Positions 1-8,500 of a stretch of 64,000 bases of DNA are shown here, in pieces. A program made the translations under genes and the position numbers. Position 1 is the first letter of the stretch; the number at the start of each line of letters is the position of its first letter. The DNA lies in assembly GCA_027080995.1 (NCBI GenBank), contig JALWNT010000118.1, positions 1-64,000 on the forward strand. The letters are read 5' to 3'. The notes below the pieces were generated by a model. The model was not told where the DNA came from, ran no database searches, and saw only the letters and a list, made by a program, of their open reading frames with translations. The stretch is from Campylobacteraceae bacterium (GTDB lineage Bacteria > Campylobacterota > Campylobacteria > Campylobacterales > Sulfurovaceae).

Positions 1-2
1 TC

Positions 3-227
3 GCCGCCTTCAACTCCTTTCATCTCCTCTCCCAGCCGCTTGTCGAGAAAATCAACGTCGCCGACACTTTCCTCTTGACGATGGCGATGACCGCGCTGGG
101 AATGCAGACCCGTTTCGCCAAATTCAAGGGCCTGGGTCTGGCCCCCCTCTATACGGCGCTGGGGATGTTCCTCTGGCTCGTCTTCGGCGGTTTTGTTGTC
201 GTCAAAGCCGTCACCGCCGTCTTATAA
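3..227 (+). CDS. YeiH/UPF0324 family membrane protein, C-terminal end only
   Basis: This open frame enters from the left edge and ends at a TAA, giving about 74 residues. The part seen reads as one cytoplasmic segment followed by hydrophobic helices, with the block LLTMAMTALGMQTRF and then a G-rich helix pair. That pattern matches the C-terminus of the YeiH/UPF0324 family, predicted inner-membrane transporters sometimes described as sulfate exporters. The start and most of the protein lie outside the window, so substrate and length cannot be judged. It converges on comM with a 15-bp gap. Confidence 0.6.
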   Translation, partial: AAFNSFHLLSQPLVEKINVADTFLLTMAMTALGMQTRFAKFKGLGLAPLYTALGMFLWLVFGGFVVVKAVTAVL

Positions 228-242
228 ATCCTTTCGAGGCTT

Positions 243-1814
243 TCACTTTCTCCGACGGAAGCTCAAGGCTTCGAGGAGATGTCTTTTGCCGATCGACTCG
301 GCCCCGTCGAGATCGGCAATCGTGCGGGCGACCTTTTTGATGCTGACGATGGAGCGGTGCGAAAGGGCGAAACGCCCCACCGCCTGCTCGAGCACACCGG
401 CGGCTTCGTCGTCGAGACGGCAGTAGCGGTCGATCTCCGCTTCGCCGAGCTTGCCGTTGGGGGCGCTTTGGCCCCGCTCCTTCTGGCGGCGAAAAGCTTC
501 GATCACTTTGACATGCATCGACGCCGAATCCTCCCCGCTGCGATCGCCGCTTTCGACCTCCTGCATCGTCACGAAGAGATCGATGCGATCGAGAAACGGA
601 TCGGAGAGGCGGTTGCGGTAACGGAGGATCTCCCGTTCGTTGCATCGGCATCGACGGCTTTTGGAGAGGAGATTGCCGCAGGGGCAAGGGTTCATCGCGG
701 CGACAAACATAAAATCGGCTTCGTAACTTACCTTGCTATTGACCCGCGCGATATGGACCCGCCGATCCTGCATCGGCTCCCGCAACGCTTCGAGGACGTT
801 CTTCTGGAAATGGGGGAGCTCGTCAAAAAAGAGGATCCCCCGGTGGGCCAGGGCCACTTCACCGATACGGGCACTGTGGCTCCCTCCTCCGAAGATCGAC
901 GCGGAGGTGGCGGTATGGTGCGGGCTGCGAAAAGGGCGCCGGGGGCGAAAATCGGGCACTTGCCCGTCGAGAAACTGATGCTTGGCCACCGCCAACATCT
1001 CCGCCTCGCTCATCGGAGGCAGAATGTAAGGGAGTCGCTTGGCGATCATACTCTTCCCGCAGCCGGGGCTTCCCTCCATCAGATAGTTGTGCATCCCCGC
1101 CGCGGCGATCAGCGCTCCCCGTTTGGCCAGTTCCTGCCCCTTGACCTCTCGGAAATCCTCCGGATACTCCCCAAGCCAATAGTAGCGCTCGTCACCGATC
1201 TGCATCGACTCGGCCCGATACTCGAAGCGCTCCGTACGCGTCGCGGCCTCCTCGTCTCCTCCAAGGCGGGCGATCGCCTCCTCCAGGGTCTCCACCGGGA
1301 GGAAATCGACACCGGGAATGTGCCGCAGATACTCCATCGCCTCCGAGGGCACCATCGCCCGGCGGATCAGCCCCTGCTCCTTGAGGGAGAGGATGAGCGG
1401 GAAGAGGAGCGAACTGCTTTTGACCCTCCCATCAAGCCCCAACTCTCCGAAAATATAGAGATCTTCGCGTCGGATCTCCCGCCGGTGGAGCGCGATAAGC
1501 AGGGCGATGGGCAAGTCGAAATGGGTCCCGCTCTTCTTCAGATCGCTGGGAGCCAGATTGATGGTGATTTTCAGAGGGGGAAAGGTAAAGTCGTTGGTCT
1601 GCAGGGCGGCTTTGACCCGTTCCCGGGCTTCCTGGATATCGCTGCTGGCCAGGCCCACGACGCTAAAACCGGGCAAGCCTTTGGTAAAGGTCGCTTCGAC
1701 ATCGATGCGACGGGCCTGTACGCCCTCGAGCGTAGCGCAAGCGAGGGTGTTGACGATCGGATTTTGCTGAGCGTTTTGGGAGGGGTCGTTTTCTCGGGAG
1801 CTGTTCTCTTCCAT
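243..1814 (-). CDS. comM: ComM/YifB family Mg-chelatase-like AAA+ ATPase
   Basis: The 523-aa product has the ComM order: an N-terminal Lon-protease-like fold with FTKGLPGFSVVGLASSDIQE (about residues 43-62), then a Mg-chelatase AAA+ domain with Walker A GSPGCGKSM (about 249) and a Walker B region ILFFDELPHF. A Mg_chelatase C-terminal domain ends the protein. ComM proteins are hexameric helicases that drive branch migration during integration of transforming DNA, which suggests natural competence. About 25 residues precede the usual family start; no better start codon is visible in frame, so the first ATG is kept. It lies downstream of def on the same strand with a 58-bp gap. Confidence 0.93.
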   Translation of the reverse strand: MEENSSRENDPSQNAQQNPIVNTLACATLEGVQARRIDVEATFTKGLPGFSVVGLASSDIQEARERVKAALQTNDFTFPPLKITINLAPSDLKKSGTHFDLPIALLIALHRREIRREDLYIFGELGLDGRVKSSSLLFPLILSLKEQGLIRRAMVPSEAMEYLRHIPGVDFLPVETLEEAIARLGGDEEAATRTERFEYRAESMQIGDERYYWLGEYPEDFREVKGQELAKRGALIAAAGMHNYLMEGSPGCGKSMIAKRLPYILPPMSEAEMLAVAKHQFLDGQVPDFRPRRPFRSPHHTATSASIFGGGSHSARIGEVALAHRGILFFDELPHFQKNVLEALREPMQDRRVHIARVNSKVSYEADFMFVAAMNPCPCGNLLSKSRRCRCNEREILRYRNRLSDPFLDRIDLFVTMQEVESGDRSGEDSASMHVKVIEAFRRQKERGQSAPNGKLGEAEIDRYCRLDDEAAGVLEQAVGRFALSHRSIVSIKKVARTIADLDGAESIGKRHLLEALSFRRRK

Positions 1815-1872
1815 GGGCGTAGTATGCCATAAGCTTCAGGCACAGAATGACCGGGATGTCAGGATGACAGAT

Positions 1873-2406
1873 TCAGAGATTTTTCTTCTGCCGTTTTTTC
1901 CACTCTTTTTCGAACTTTTTGCGTTTGAGGATCGAGAGCTTCTCGATAAAGAGCCGGCCGTCGAGGTGATCCATCTCGTGTTGCAGCGCGATAGCGAGGA
2001 AGTCGTCGTCTTCGAGAATGATCTTCTCTCCGTGGCGGTTCTGGTATTCGATTTTGATCTTTTTGAAGCGCTCCACCTCTTCGAAATAGCCGGGAACGGA
2101 GAGGCACCCCTCCTGGTAGCGGGTCTTGCCGTCGGCTTCGAGGATGACGGGGTTGATCACCTCCAGAGTGTTCTCCTTGGGCTGCTGTACCCGCGGATCT
2201 TCCGAATCGGTCTCGACAGGGACATTGATGATCAAGACCCGCAGCGGCACCGCGATCTGGATGGCCGCTAGTCCCACGCCGTTGCCTTCGACCATCGTAT
2301 CGTACATATCGTCCAGCAGCGCATGAAGCTCCGCATCGAAACGCTCCACGGGCCGGGAGTGCTGTTTGAGCCGTTTGTCGGGATAGATGACGATGTCTCG
2401 TTTCAC
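1873..2406 (-). CDS. def: peptide deformylase
   Basis: The 177-aa protein removes the formyl group from the N-terminal methionine of new proteins. All three family motifs are present: GVGLAAIQ (GxGLAAxQ), EGCLSVPG (EGCLS, with the metal-binding Cys) and QHEMDHLDG (HExDH, with two metal-binding His and the catalytic Glu). Length is normal for the family. It starts 19 bp after the clpP stop, and the order tig-clpP-def suggests one transcript joining nascent-chain folding, proteolysis and processing. The C-terminal 15 residues are very basic (KKFEKEWKKRQKK), common in this phylum. Confidence 0.96.
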   Translation of the reverse strand: MKRDIVIYPDKRLKQHSRPVERFDAELHALLDDMYDTMVEGNGVGLAAIQIAVPLRVLIINVPVETDSEDPRVQQPKENTLEVINPVILEADGKTRYQEGCLSVPGYFEEVERFKKIKIEYQNRHGEKIILEDDDFLAIALQHEMDHLDGRLFIEKLSILKRKKFEKEWKKRQKKNL

Positions 2407-2425
2407 AGTTTCTCTCCCGTTGCGA

Positions 2426-3013
2426 TCAAGTGAAGCTCTTGGTAAGGACCTTGTCGATCAGTCCGTATTCCGCCGCCTCCTGCGCCGACATGAAGAAGTC
2501 CCGCTCGGTATCCTTCTCGATCTTTTTGACGCTCTTGCCTGTCTTCTCGGCGAGGATTTTGTTAAGATAGGTCTTGAGGCGGAGAATCTCCTGCGCCTGG
2601 ATGGCGATGTCGCTGGCCTGCCCCTGAGCACCTCCGAGGGGCTGATGGATCATAATCCGGGCACTCGGCAGGGCGTAGCGTTTGCCTTCGCTCCCGCACG
2701 CCAGCAAAAAGGCCCCCATGCTCGCGGCCTGTCCGATGCAGATGGTGACGATATCGGGCTTGATGTAGTTCATCGTATCGTAGATGGAAAACCCGCTGGT
2801 GATCACTCCGCCGGGGGAGTTGATGTAGAAGTAGATGTCTTTGTCGGGATCCTGGGCTTCGAGAAAAAGAAGTTGTGCGACGATGGTGGAAGCCACGGCG
2901 TCGTTGATTTCGCCGCTGAGCATGATGATGCGATCCTTCAGCAGTCGGGAGTAAATGTCGTAGCTGCGCTCTCCGCGTCCGGTCTGTTCGATAACGTAAG
3001 GGATATAACTCAT
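2426..3013 (-). CDS. clpP: ATP-dependent Clp protease proteolytic subunit
   Basis: The 195-aa product is the tetradecameric serine peptidase that works with ClpA/ClpX in the cytoplasm. The catalytic serine lies in [12 protein letters not shown] (about residue 98), the histidine in [11 protein letters not shown] (about 123), and the aspartate in the conserved [12 protein letters not shown] block (about 172). Length and N-terminus ([16 protein letters not shown]) are typical. It follows tig by about 90 bp and precedes def by 19 bp on the same strand, an arrangement common in this phylum. Confidence 0.97.
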   Translation of the reverse strand: MSYIPYVIEQTGRGERSYDIYSRLLKDRIIMLSGEINDAVASTIVAQLLFLEAQDPDKDIYFYINSPGGVITSGFSIYDTMNYIKPDIVTICIGQAASMGAFLLACGSEGKRYALPSARIMIHQPLGGAQGQASDIAIQAQEILRLKTYLNKILAEKTGKSVKKIEKDTERDFFMSAQEAAEYGLIDKVLTKSFT

Positions 3014-3105
3014 ACTTTTTGACCTTTTAGGATGGGATGAAATCAGGGGAGGAAAAAGCGGCGGGTACGGGCGCCGCCCTCCGCCTGCGGTTGTCGGGGA
3101 GAATA

Positions 3106-4407
3106 CTATTTCTTGCCGGCGTTGTCAAGATCGAGAAGCTTGGCGAAGAGCTTGTCCTCGATCATCCCCATTTTGACGGCGGGGAAGAGATTGTTTTTCT
3201 GATAATACTTCAGCAGCGCTTCGGGATCCTGTCCGGAGATCAGCGCTTCGTAGTAGAGCGCCTGGCTCACTTCCTGATCGCTGACGTCCACACCCGCGGC
3301 CCGAGCGACGGCATCGACGATGAAGGTCGCTTTGACACTGCGCTCGGCATCTTCACGGACCGATTCGCGCAGCTCTTCGATCTTCTCGGCGTTGCCCTGG
3401 ATCGCTTCGAGCTCCTCTTTGGAGAGGGACTGGGCTTTCTGGTTGGCGAGGTTGTCGATCTCCTGCTCGACGATGTTCTCGGGCAGATCGAACTCGTAGG
3501 CTTCGACCAGCACCTCGAGGAGCTTGGGCTTGAGCTCTTCGTTATAGAGTTTGCTCAGTTTCTCGGTCTGCAGCTGCTCTTTGATCTGCTCTTTGAGGGT
3601 CTCGAGAGTGGCGTCTTCTTTCTTGGTGACCGCCTTGGCCAATTCATCGTCGATCTTGGGCTCGGCTTTGACCTTGATATCTTTGAGGGTGATGTCGAAT
3701 TCGACCTCTTTGCCCTTGAGATTCTCCGCTTGATAATCTTCGGGGAAAGTAACCTTGATCCGCTTGCTCTCCCCTTTTTTCATTCCGACCATCTGCTCTT
3801 CGAAGCCGGGGATGAATTGCCCCGAACCGATCTGCAGCTCGAAATCCTGAGCGCTGCCGCCTTCGAAAGCCTCTCCTTCGAGGTAGCCGGTAAAGTCGAA
3901 GACCGCGGTATCCCCCTCCTGCAGAGGACGATCCTCCTCCAGGCTCACGAGAGGTGCGGACTGCTCCGCCAGGGTTTTGAGGCGCTCTTCGATCTCTTCG
4001 TCGCTCACCTCGGGGACTTCGTACTCGGGAACGAGCTTCTCGTACCCCTCCACGTCGATCTTGGGACGCAGGCAGACAAGGACTTCCGCCTCGACCGCCT
4101 CTTCACCCTTTTCATATTTCTTGAAAGCGGGATCGCCGATGATGTCGGCTGCCTCGATCCCCAGCTCTTTGTAGGCTTGCTCGAGCGCTTCTCGGATCGC
4201 CTCGGCTTCGGCGTCCTGGGCCAGCTGCTCACCGTGCATCTTTTTGACGATGCTGGGGGGCACTTTGCCCTTGCGGAATCCCGCGACGTTCATCTGCTTA
4301 CCGTACTGTTTGGCCAGTTTGTCGATCTTCTTCTCGATCGTTTCGTTGGGAATGGTGCTCTTGATCACCGCGTTGGCTTCGTTCTTCTTTTCGGTCGTAA
4401 TCTCCAC
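3106..4407 (-). CDS. tig: trigger factor
   Basis: Trigger factor is the ribosome-bound chaperone and peptidyl-prolyl isomerase that meets nascent chains. The N-terminal domain carries [14 protein letters not shown], close to the ribosome-docking signature GFRxGKxP. The FKBP-like domain follows ([19 protein letters not shown], about residues 150-235), then a long helical C-terminal domain. A GTG start at 4407 is chosen because it has AGGACA six bases upstream and begins at the usual family N-terminus ([12 protein letters not shown]). This gives 433 aa. An upstream ATG at 4491 would add 28 unrelated residues and overlap the folE promoter region. Confidence 0.94.
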   Translation of the reverse strand: MEITTEKKNEANAVIKSTIPNETIEKKIDKLAKQYGKQMNVAGFRKGKVPPSIVKKMHGEQLAQDAEAEAIREALEQAYKELGIEAADIIGDPAFKKYEKGEEAVEAEVLVCLRPKIDVEGYEKLVPEYEVPEVSDEEIEERLKTLAEQSAPLVSLEEDRPLQEGDTAVFDFTGYLEGEAFEGGSAQDFELQIGSGQFIPGFEEQMVGMKKGESKRIKVTFPEDYQAENLKGKEVEFDITLKDIKVKAEPKIDDELAKAVTKKEDATLETLKEQIKEQLQTEKLSKLYNEELKPKLLEVLVEAYEFDLPENIVEQEIDNLANQKAQSLSKEELEAIQGNAEKIEELRESVREDAERSVKATFIVDAVARAAGVDVSDQEVSQALYYEALISGQDPEALLKYYQKNNLFPAVKMGMIEDKLFAKLLDLDNAGKK

Positions 4408-4534
4408 GATTGCTGTCCTTTTTACGTAATAAATGGCGACGATTTTACCAAAAAGTCGATGGAAGCTTCCTTGGGGTGTCTCTTTCGGCAAAAAACGTTA
4501 TGATTGCGTCAACGAATCCATACGAGGAGATCCG

Positions 4535-5116
4535 ATGCAAAAGAAACGTGAAGCGATCGAAGCGGCCGTCAGGACGATCCTGCTCAACCTGGGAGAGGAC
4601 CCCGAGCGGGAGGGGTTGGTCAAAACGCCCCATCGGGTCGCCAAAGCCCTGGAGTTTCTCACCGAAGGCTACCACAAAGATCCGAAAGAGATCCTCGAAA
4701 AAGCCCTCTTTACCAGCAGCAACGATGAGATGGTTTTGGTAAGAGACATCGAGTTCTACTCCCTGTGCGAACATCATATGCTTCCCATCATCGGGCGGGC
4801 CCACGTCGCCTACATCCCCGACGGCAAGGTCGTCGGCCTCTCCAAGATCCCTCGGGTCGTCAATCTCTACGCCCGTCGCCTCCAGATCCAAGAGCAGATG
4901 ACCGAACAGATCGCCGACGCCATCAGTGACGTCATCCACCCCAAGGGGGTCGCCGTGGTCCTCCAGGCCCGCCATATGTGTATGGAGATGCGCGGCGTCG
5001 AAAAGATTAACTCCACGACCGTCACCTCCGCCTTGCGCGGCCTTTTCAAAAGCGATCTGCGCACCCGCAACGAATTTTACAACCTCATCAACGCCAACAC
5101 CCCTTCCAACTTCTAA
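4535..5116 (+). CDS. folE: GTP cyclohydrolase I
   Basis: This enzyme converts GTP to 7,8-dihydroneopterin triphosphate, the first step toward tetrahydrofolate and, in many bacteria, queuosine. The 193-aa protein shows [14 protein letters not shown] (zinc Cys and His) and [13 protein letters not shown] (second zinc Cys), and [20 protein letters not shown], all diagnostic. The start at 4535 has GAGGAG four bases upstream; an in-frame ATG at 4433 would add 34 non-homologous residues. It is divergent from tig and convergent with the AEC carrier. Confidence 0.96.
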   Translation: MQKKREAIEAAVRTILLNLGEDPEREGLVKTPHRVAKALEFLTEGYHKDPKEILEKALFTSSNDEMVLVRDIEFYSLCEHHMLPIIGRAHVAYIPDGKVVGLSKIPRVVNLYARRLQIQEQMTEQIADAISDVIHPKGVAVVLQARHMCMEMRGVEKINSTTVTSALRGLFKSDLRTRNEFYNLINANTPSNF

Positions 5117-5126
5117 GGCGCCCCCG

Positions 5127-6035
5127 CTATCGGAAAGCCCACTGCACCATCACGAAGAGATAGCCCAGAAAGATCAACGACGTCAAAAAAGTCAAAAACG
5201 CCACCTGGTCTGGCCGACAATCGTAGAGCGCGGCGAGATTGACGTTCATCACCGCCATCGGAACGATCAACTCCAGCAGCAGGACATTGAAAAGCAGCGG
5301 ATCGAGCCCCGCAAGCGGCAAAAGCCCCCAAGCCAGTAGCGGAATGACGACAAATTTCGCCCCCACGACAAAAAAAGCCAACTCCCTCCGCAGACGATGC
5401 AGCTTCACCGTAGCAAGGTAGATGCCGAAGATCATCAACTGCAACACCATCGTGCTGTAGGCCCCCATCGTCAGGGGCAACTCCAACGGCCGAGGCAGCG
5501 ACGCCCCCGAGAGATTGAAGGCGATCGCCCCCAGGCCGAACCAGATCGCCGGAAGCTTCAGGATATTGAGCAGGGATTCGCGCACCGAGAAGCTCCCCCG
5601 GGAGTAGAAATAAACCCCCACCGTATAAACCAGAAAAACGTTGGCGAGATTGATCATACTGGTGTAGAGTACCGACGCTTCTCCAAAGAGAGCGATCCCC
5701 AGGGGAATCCCCAGATTCCCGGTATTGCCGATGATGCTGGAGACGACGGCGATCGAGCGCTCTTTGGGATCGGCAAAGAAACGCCCGGCCAACGGGACCG
5801 CCAGGAGAAGAAAAAGCAGGATGAAGCCGACAAAGAGCAGCGGAGTCTCCACCGCCCCCCGGTCGATGGGCCGGCGGGTCAATCCCCAAAAGACAAGCAT
5901 CGGCTGGAGAAAATAGATGGAGAGCAGTACCAGAGTCGATTCGTGAATCCTCTCGGCGAAGTACCTTTTGGCCAAAAATCCCAGCAATATGAAGAGGTAA
6001 ATCCCCCCGATCGACAATGCTACATCCACCCCCAC
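5127..6035 (-). CDS. AEC (auxin efflux carrier) family transporter
   Basis: The 302-aa hydrophobic protein has about ten transmembrane segments with two similar halves. The sequence IIGNTGNLGIPLGIALFG (about residues 100-117) is the characteristic N-terminal half-motif of the AEC family, which includes malonate/malate carriers (MdcF, MalP). The second half has MVLQLMIFGIYLA and AVMNVNLAALY. Substrate cannot be read from sequence; an organic acid is the usual guess. It stands alone, convergent with folE at a 10-bp gap. Confidence 0.85.
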   Translation of the reverse strand: MGVDVALSIGGIYLFILLGFLAKRYFAERIHESTLVLLSIYFLQPMLVFWGLTRRPIDRGAVETPLLFVGFILLFLLLAVPLAGRFFADPKERSIAVVSSIIGNTGNLGIPLGIALFGEASVLYTSMINLANVFLVYTVGVYFYSRGSFSVRESLLNILKLPAIWFGLGAIAFNLSGASLPRPLELPLTMGAYSTMVLQLMIFGIYLATVKLHRLRRELAFFVVGAKFVVIPLLAWGLLPLAGLDPLLFNVLLLELIVPMAVMNVNLAALYDCRPDQVAFLTFLTSLIFLGYLFVMVQWAFR

Positions 6036-6081
6036 CCCTCCTGTGCTATAATCCGCCGAATTTTATCCAAAAGGAGCGCCG

Positions 6082-6243
6082 ATGGCCGTCCCAGAAGACG
6101 TAGGATGCCGCAACGAAAGTTGCATCAAACACCCCGAATGCAACCGTGCGAAGATCGCCAAGGAGGGCAAAGCCCGAGAAGTCAAAAGCTTCGGCGGCAC
6201 CCCCGAAAAGGGCTGCGGAAAGTTTCTTCCGATCAAGGATTGA
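6082..6243 (+). CDS. 53-aa cysteine-containing protein, function unknown
   Basis: A short frame starting at an ATG with AAGGAG six bases upstream encodes 53 residues ending FLPIKD. Four cysteines (residues 9, 14, 20 and 46) occur in the pattern CxxxxCxxxxxC and KGCGKF. That spacing could bind zinc or an iron-sulfur cluster, but no family is recognised. Lysine and glycine content is high and there is no signal peptide. It sits directly upstream of the tRNA operon promoter on the same strand and may be its own transcript. The good ribosome site is the main support for it being real. Confidence 0.6.
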   Translation: MAVPEDVGCRNESCIKHPECNRAKIAKEGKAREVKSFGGTPEKGCGKFLPIKD

Positions 6244-6272
6244 GCGATTTTTCTCTTTCGCCCGGTCTTTAA

Positions 6273-6301
6273 TTGACATCGAAGAATACTTCGATTATAA
6301 T
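6273..6301 (+). promoter_or_regulatory. sigma-70 promoter for the tRNA operon
   Basis: A perfect -35 TTGACA (6273-6278) and perfect -10 TATAAT (6296-6301) are separated by 17 bases. Transcription should start near 6308, about 15 bases before tRNA-Pro. The spacer contains the palindrome TCGAAGAATACTTCGA. Confidence 0.85.
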
Positions 6302-6322
6302 TGCAATCCTTTTTCGGGCGAC

Positions 6323-6399
6323 CGGAGTGTAGCGCAGCCTGGTAGCGCACCTGCTTTGGGAGCAGGGGGTCGAAGGTTCGAATCCTTTCACTCCGACCA
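6323..6399 (+). tRNA. tRNA-Pro (anticodon TGG)
   Basis: A full cloverleaf is visible: acceptor CGGAGTG pairs with CACTCCG, the anticodon loop TTTGGGA carries TGG between CCTGC and GCAGG, and the T arm has GGTTCGAATCC. The CCA end is encoded. It is the first gene of the five-tRNA operon. Confidence 0.96.
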
Positions 6400-6424
6400 G
6401 GCTACGGAGACTCTTCTTATCGAT

Positions 6425-6502
6425 GGTGGGTATAGCTCAGTTGGTTAGAGCGCCAGATTGTGGCTCTGGAGGTCGTGGGTTCGAGACCCATTACCCACCC
6501 CA
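6425..6502 (+). tRNA. tRNA-His (anticodon GTG)
   Basis: The acceptor GTGGGTA pairs with TACCCAC, and an extra 5' G (6425) faces the C at position 73, the identity mark of tRNA-His. The anticodon loop TTGTGGC lies between CCAGA and TCTGG. CCA is encoded. Confidence 0.96.
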
Positions 6503-6523
6503 TTCACACTTTTTCCGGAAGAC

Positions 6524-6600
6524 GCGCCAGTAGCTCAATTGGATAGAGCATCAGACTTCGGATCTGAGGGCTAGGGGTTCGACTCCTCTCTGGCGCACCA
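6524..6600 (+). tRNA. tRNA-Arg (anticodon TCG)
   Basis: The acceptor GCGCCAG pairs with CTGGCGC. The anticodon loop CTTCGGA lies between CAGA and TCTG. The T arm contains GGTTCGACTCC and the CCA end is encoded. Confidence 0.95.
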
Positions 6601-6620
6601 CCCTTTTACCTTTCACCGAT

Positions 6621-6697
6621 GCGCTCGTAGCTCAGCTGGATAGAGCACTCGCCTTCTAAGCGAGCGGTCTCAGGTTCGAATCCTGACGGGCGTACCA
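6621..6697 (+). tRNA. tRNA-Arg (anticodon TCT)
   Basis: The acceptor GCGCTCG pairs with CGGGCGT through two G-T pairs. The anticodon loop CTTCTAA lies between CTCGC and GCGAG. CCA is encoded. Confidence 0.95.
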
Positions 6698-6710
6698 CCC
6701 ATACCTATAT

Positions 6711-6793
6711 GCGGACGTGGTGGAATTGGTAGACACGCTGGATTTAGGATCCAGTGCTTCGGCGTGAGAGTTCGAGTCTCTCCGTCCGCACCA
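6711..6793 (+). tRNA. tRNA-Leu (anticodon TAG), carrying the attachment site
   Basis: The acceptor GCGGACG pairs with CGTCCGC and the anticodon loop TTTAGGA lies between CTGGA and TCCAG. CCA is encoded. This gene is the integration target of the adjacent element. From position 6739 to its 3' end it is repeated at 15612-15666 with an altered T arm. The present 3' half was therefore probably supplied by the element when it integrated, keeping the tRNA functional. Confidence 0.95.
6739..6766 (+). repeat. attL core, 28-bp direct repeat in tRNA-Leu
   Basis: This 28-bp stretch spans most of the anticodon arm, the anticodon loop and the variable arm of tRNA-Leu and is identical to 15612-15639. The anticodon stem-loop is a classical crossover site for tyrosine integrases. 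Confidence 0.85.
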
Positions 6794-6855
6794 CAGCCCC
6801 GTAAAATCGAATCTCCTGAAGCATACTTAAACTAAATATTCTCTTTAAGCTTTCC

Positions 6856-6886
6856 CTGGGTAGCACTTTGGGTAGCACTTTTTAGC
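6856..6886 (+). repeat. 31-bp direct repeat at the left end (integrase arm site?)
   Basis: This block is identical over 31 bp to 15484-15514 near the other end. It contains two phased copies of GGGTAGCAC followed by TTTTTAGC. In the excised circle the two blocks would flank the core on either side in the same orientation, as expected for integrase arm-type binding sites. The role is inferred from position and repetition. Confidence 0.6.
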
Positions 6887-6926
6887 AGGAAAACTGTCTC
6901 AATTTGTAGCAGGCTATAATAATCGT

Positions 6927-7217
6927 ATGAGACTTCTAACTTTTTTCTTCGATCTCTTTGCCATCTTCATAGGAGGGGTAGTTTTCATAGCGGGAGCGGG
7001 AGCGCTCACTATCTGGATAACGCAGAGTGATACGGCGGGCGTTTGGGCTATTGGGATCGCCGCCGTAGTATGGCTCTATACCCTCTTCCGGTATATCGTC
7101 GCCTGGGTTGATGAGGTGTCGCCGGAGGAGGAAGCGGGGATAGCGTTGATCCTGCTGGCGTTTGTCGCGGGGGCCATTATCGGTAACGTTGATTGTGACG
7201 CGGAAAAGGAAACCTAA
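6927..7217 (+). CDS. small membrane protein of the element, function unknown
   Basis: The 96-aa product has three likely membrane segments (about residues 3-28, 40-58 and 70-88), separated by a short loop and WVDEVSPEEEAG. Small multi-spanning proteins of this kind in phage-derived islands can be holins or exclusion proteins, but no family is recognised. A -10 sequence TATAAT lies at 6915-6920, only six bases before the ATG, and there is no ribosome site, so the message may be leaderless. It is the only plus-strand gene in the element and it overlaps the end of the next gene by 4 bp. Confidence 0.6.
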   Translation: MRLLTFFFDLFAIFIGGVVFIAGAGALTIWITQSDTAGVWAIGIAAVVWLYTLFRYIVAWVDEVSPEEEAGIALILLAFVAGAIIGNVDCDAEKET

Positions 7218-7720
7218 TCCTCATCTTCAATGAGCGCGATAGTATCCTGAAGCAGCTCACTCCCAAAGGCGTGGCGGGCTGCTGCTTCTACGATCCGGTC
7301 ATGATATTCATCGGGTAACGTTCTCAAAAGTTCCAAAGCGAAAGCGGCCAGTGTCGCGTTAGCTGTGTTACAGGTTATGATCTCCTGCTTGACCTCTTTC
7401 AGATCGACGCCTTCCGGGATTGTGAATTGATCGACACTAAAATCAGCAGGGATCAGGTTCCAGACGTCCGGAAGTATGCGGACCTCTCCCCGGCGGCGGG
7501 CGTTAGCTTCCCTTTGAGCGTCACGGCTGGGGTCTCTGGCGTTGATGATTGCCTCTTTGACCTCATCGTAGATAAACATTTTGCGCTTTTTGCCGGGAAG
7601 CTTATGGAAAGGTACCACTCCATCACGTACCAGCTGCGAAAAGTAGCTTTGGGTGAAATCCGCAACCTTTCCCATTTTGAGGCGTCCAAGCACTTCACGG
7701 GCGTTTAAATATTCAGACAT
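7214..7720 (-). CDS. putative helix-turn-helix DNA-binding protein
   Basis: The chosen ATG at 7720 has AAGGAGA four bases upstream and gives 168 aa. The N-terminal part (MSEYLNAREVLGRL, then FSQLVRDGVVPFHKLPGKKR and MFIYDEVKEAI) has the layout of an excisionase-type or MerR-like winged helix: recognition helix, basic wing and a final helix. An acidic helical C-terminal half follows and ends in IALIEDED. It may act as an excisionase or regulator of the element. A 150-bp gap separates it from the next upstream gene. Confidence 0.6.
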   Translation of the reverse strand: MSEYLNAREVLGRLKMGKVADFTQSYFSQLVRDGVVPFHKLPGKKRKMFIYDEVKEAIINARDPSRDAQREANARRRGEVRILPDVWNLIPADFSVDQFTIPEGVDLKEVKQEIITCNTANATLAAFALELLRTLPDEYHDRIVEAAARHAFGSELLQDTIALIEDED

Positions 7721-7869
7721 AGTGTCTCCTTGAAATTCTGATACTTTGCCGCTACGCGGCACCTTGATAGCTCCGAAAGTTTTAGCAAGTTCCGAGATAG
7801 GAAACTACCTATTTTCCGCGGCTCGCAAGCCCCGCAGTCTGCTCTATCTCCAGAAGGACCCGCGGCCTT

Positions 7870-8151
7870 TCACTCAGCCAGCAGAATCCGACCATCCTCG
7901 ATCTCGACGACCTCAGTCCTGTCACCATTGACCGCGACCTCCAGAATCTTCGCCGCCTTCCCTTCGATCGCTTTCGCCAATTCCATCAGGGCGATTATCT
8001 TTTCATCGACGAGCTCGCCCTCTGCTGCAAGGAAGAAGATGGCCCGCGCCAGCCCGTCGATGCCGTAGGTAGCGTTCTCCACCTGTTCAGACGCTCCGTT
8101 TCTGAGGAGTACGCCGAAAGTCTTTTCTCCTTTGCCGGGCTGCTTACTCAT
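7870..8151 (-). CDS. hypothetical 93-aa element protein
   Basis: The ATG at 8151 has GGAGG five bases upstream, giving 93 aa starting MSKQPGKGEKTFGV. The body is a helical stretch (LARAIFFLAAEGELVDEKIIALMELAKAI across two short segments) and then a beta-like tail with VEIEDGRILLAE. No family is recognised. It overlaps the preceding gene by 8 bp, so the two are probably translated together. Confidence 0.55.
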   Translation of the reverse strand: MSKQPGKGEKTFGVLLRNGASEQVENATYGIDGLARAIFFLAAEGELVDEKIIALMELAKAIEGKAAKILEVAVNGDRTEVVEIEDGRILLAE

Positions 8152-8440
8152 CACAACCTCCAAACGTTTCACAGAGAAAGTTCCATTCTTCATCGGTGAT
8201 CGACGGAGAGAGCAGCACCTCATCCGACAAGTCCGGGAGAGATACGGGCTTGAAGCCGTTGACGTCTATCTCCCGATCTCCGTTTTCATACTCGATCAAC
8301 TCATCCCCCATGAAGATTACATAGACGCCTTCATCGTCAGCCAGTCGAACTACCCCGAGCTCCCGGCTTCCAAGCTCCCGGGCCTCTTCATCGTTGAGGG
8401 CCGCACCTACTACGAGTTTCAAATCTTTGTTACTATTCAT
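8144..8440 (-). CDS. hypothetical 98-aa acidic element protein
   Basis: This 98-aa frame begins MNSNKDLKLVVGAALNDEEA and is strongly acidic (DDEGVYVIFMGDELIEYENG). AAAGGA lies seven bases before the ATG. It carries no recognised domain, membrane segment or signal peptide. It is translated just before the 93-aa gene with an 8-bp overlap and follows the small HTH gene by 60 bp. All three probably belong to the transcript from the promoter at 8745-8774. Small acidic proteins of phage islands are sometimes inhibitors of host factors; that is only a possibility here. Confidence 0.5.
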   Translation of the reverse strand: MNSNKDLKLVVGAALNDEEARELGSRELGVVRLADDEGVYVIFMGDELIEYENGDREIDVNGFKPVSLPDLSDEVLLSPSITDEEWNFLCETFGGCDE

Positions 8441-8500
8441 CTGTCAATCCTTTCCTGGGTTGATGAGGTCGGGGCCTGCTTCCACACATCCCCCGACCTT

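Noticed and set aside
279-1832. 517-aa open frame opposite comM
   Set aside because: It lies fully antisense to comM, has no domain pattern, and its composition follows from the codon bias of the real gene on the other strand.
6856-6886. GGGTAGCAC repeats as a CRISPR remnant
   Set aside because: Only two units with no spacer of constant length, and an identical block at the other island end; they fit integrase arm sites better. No CRISPR array or cas gene is seen in the window.
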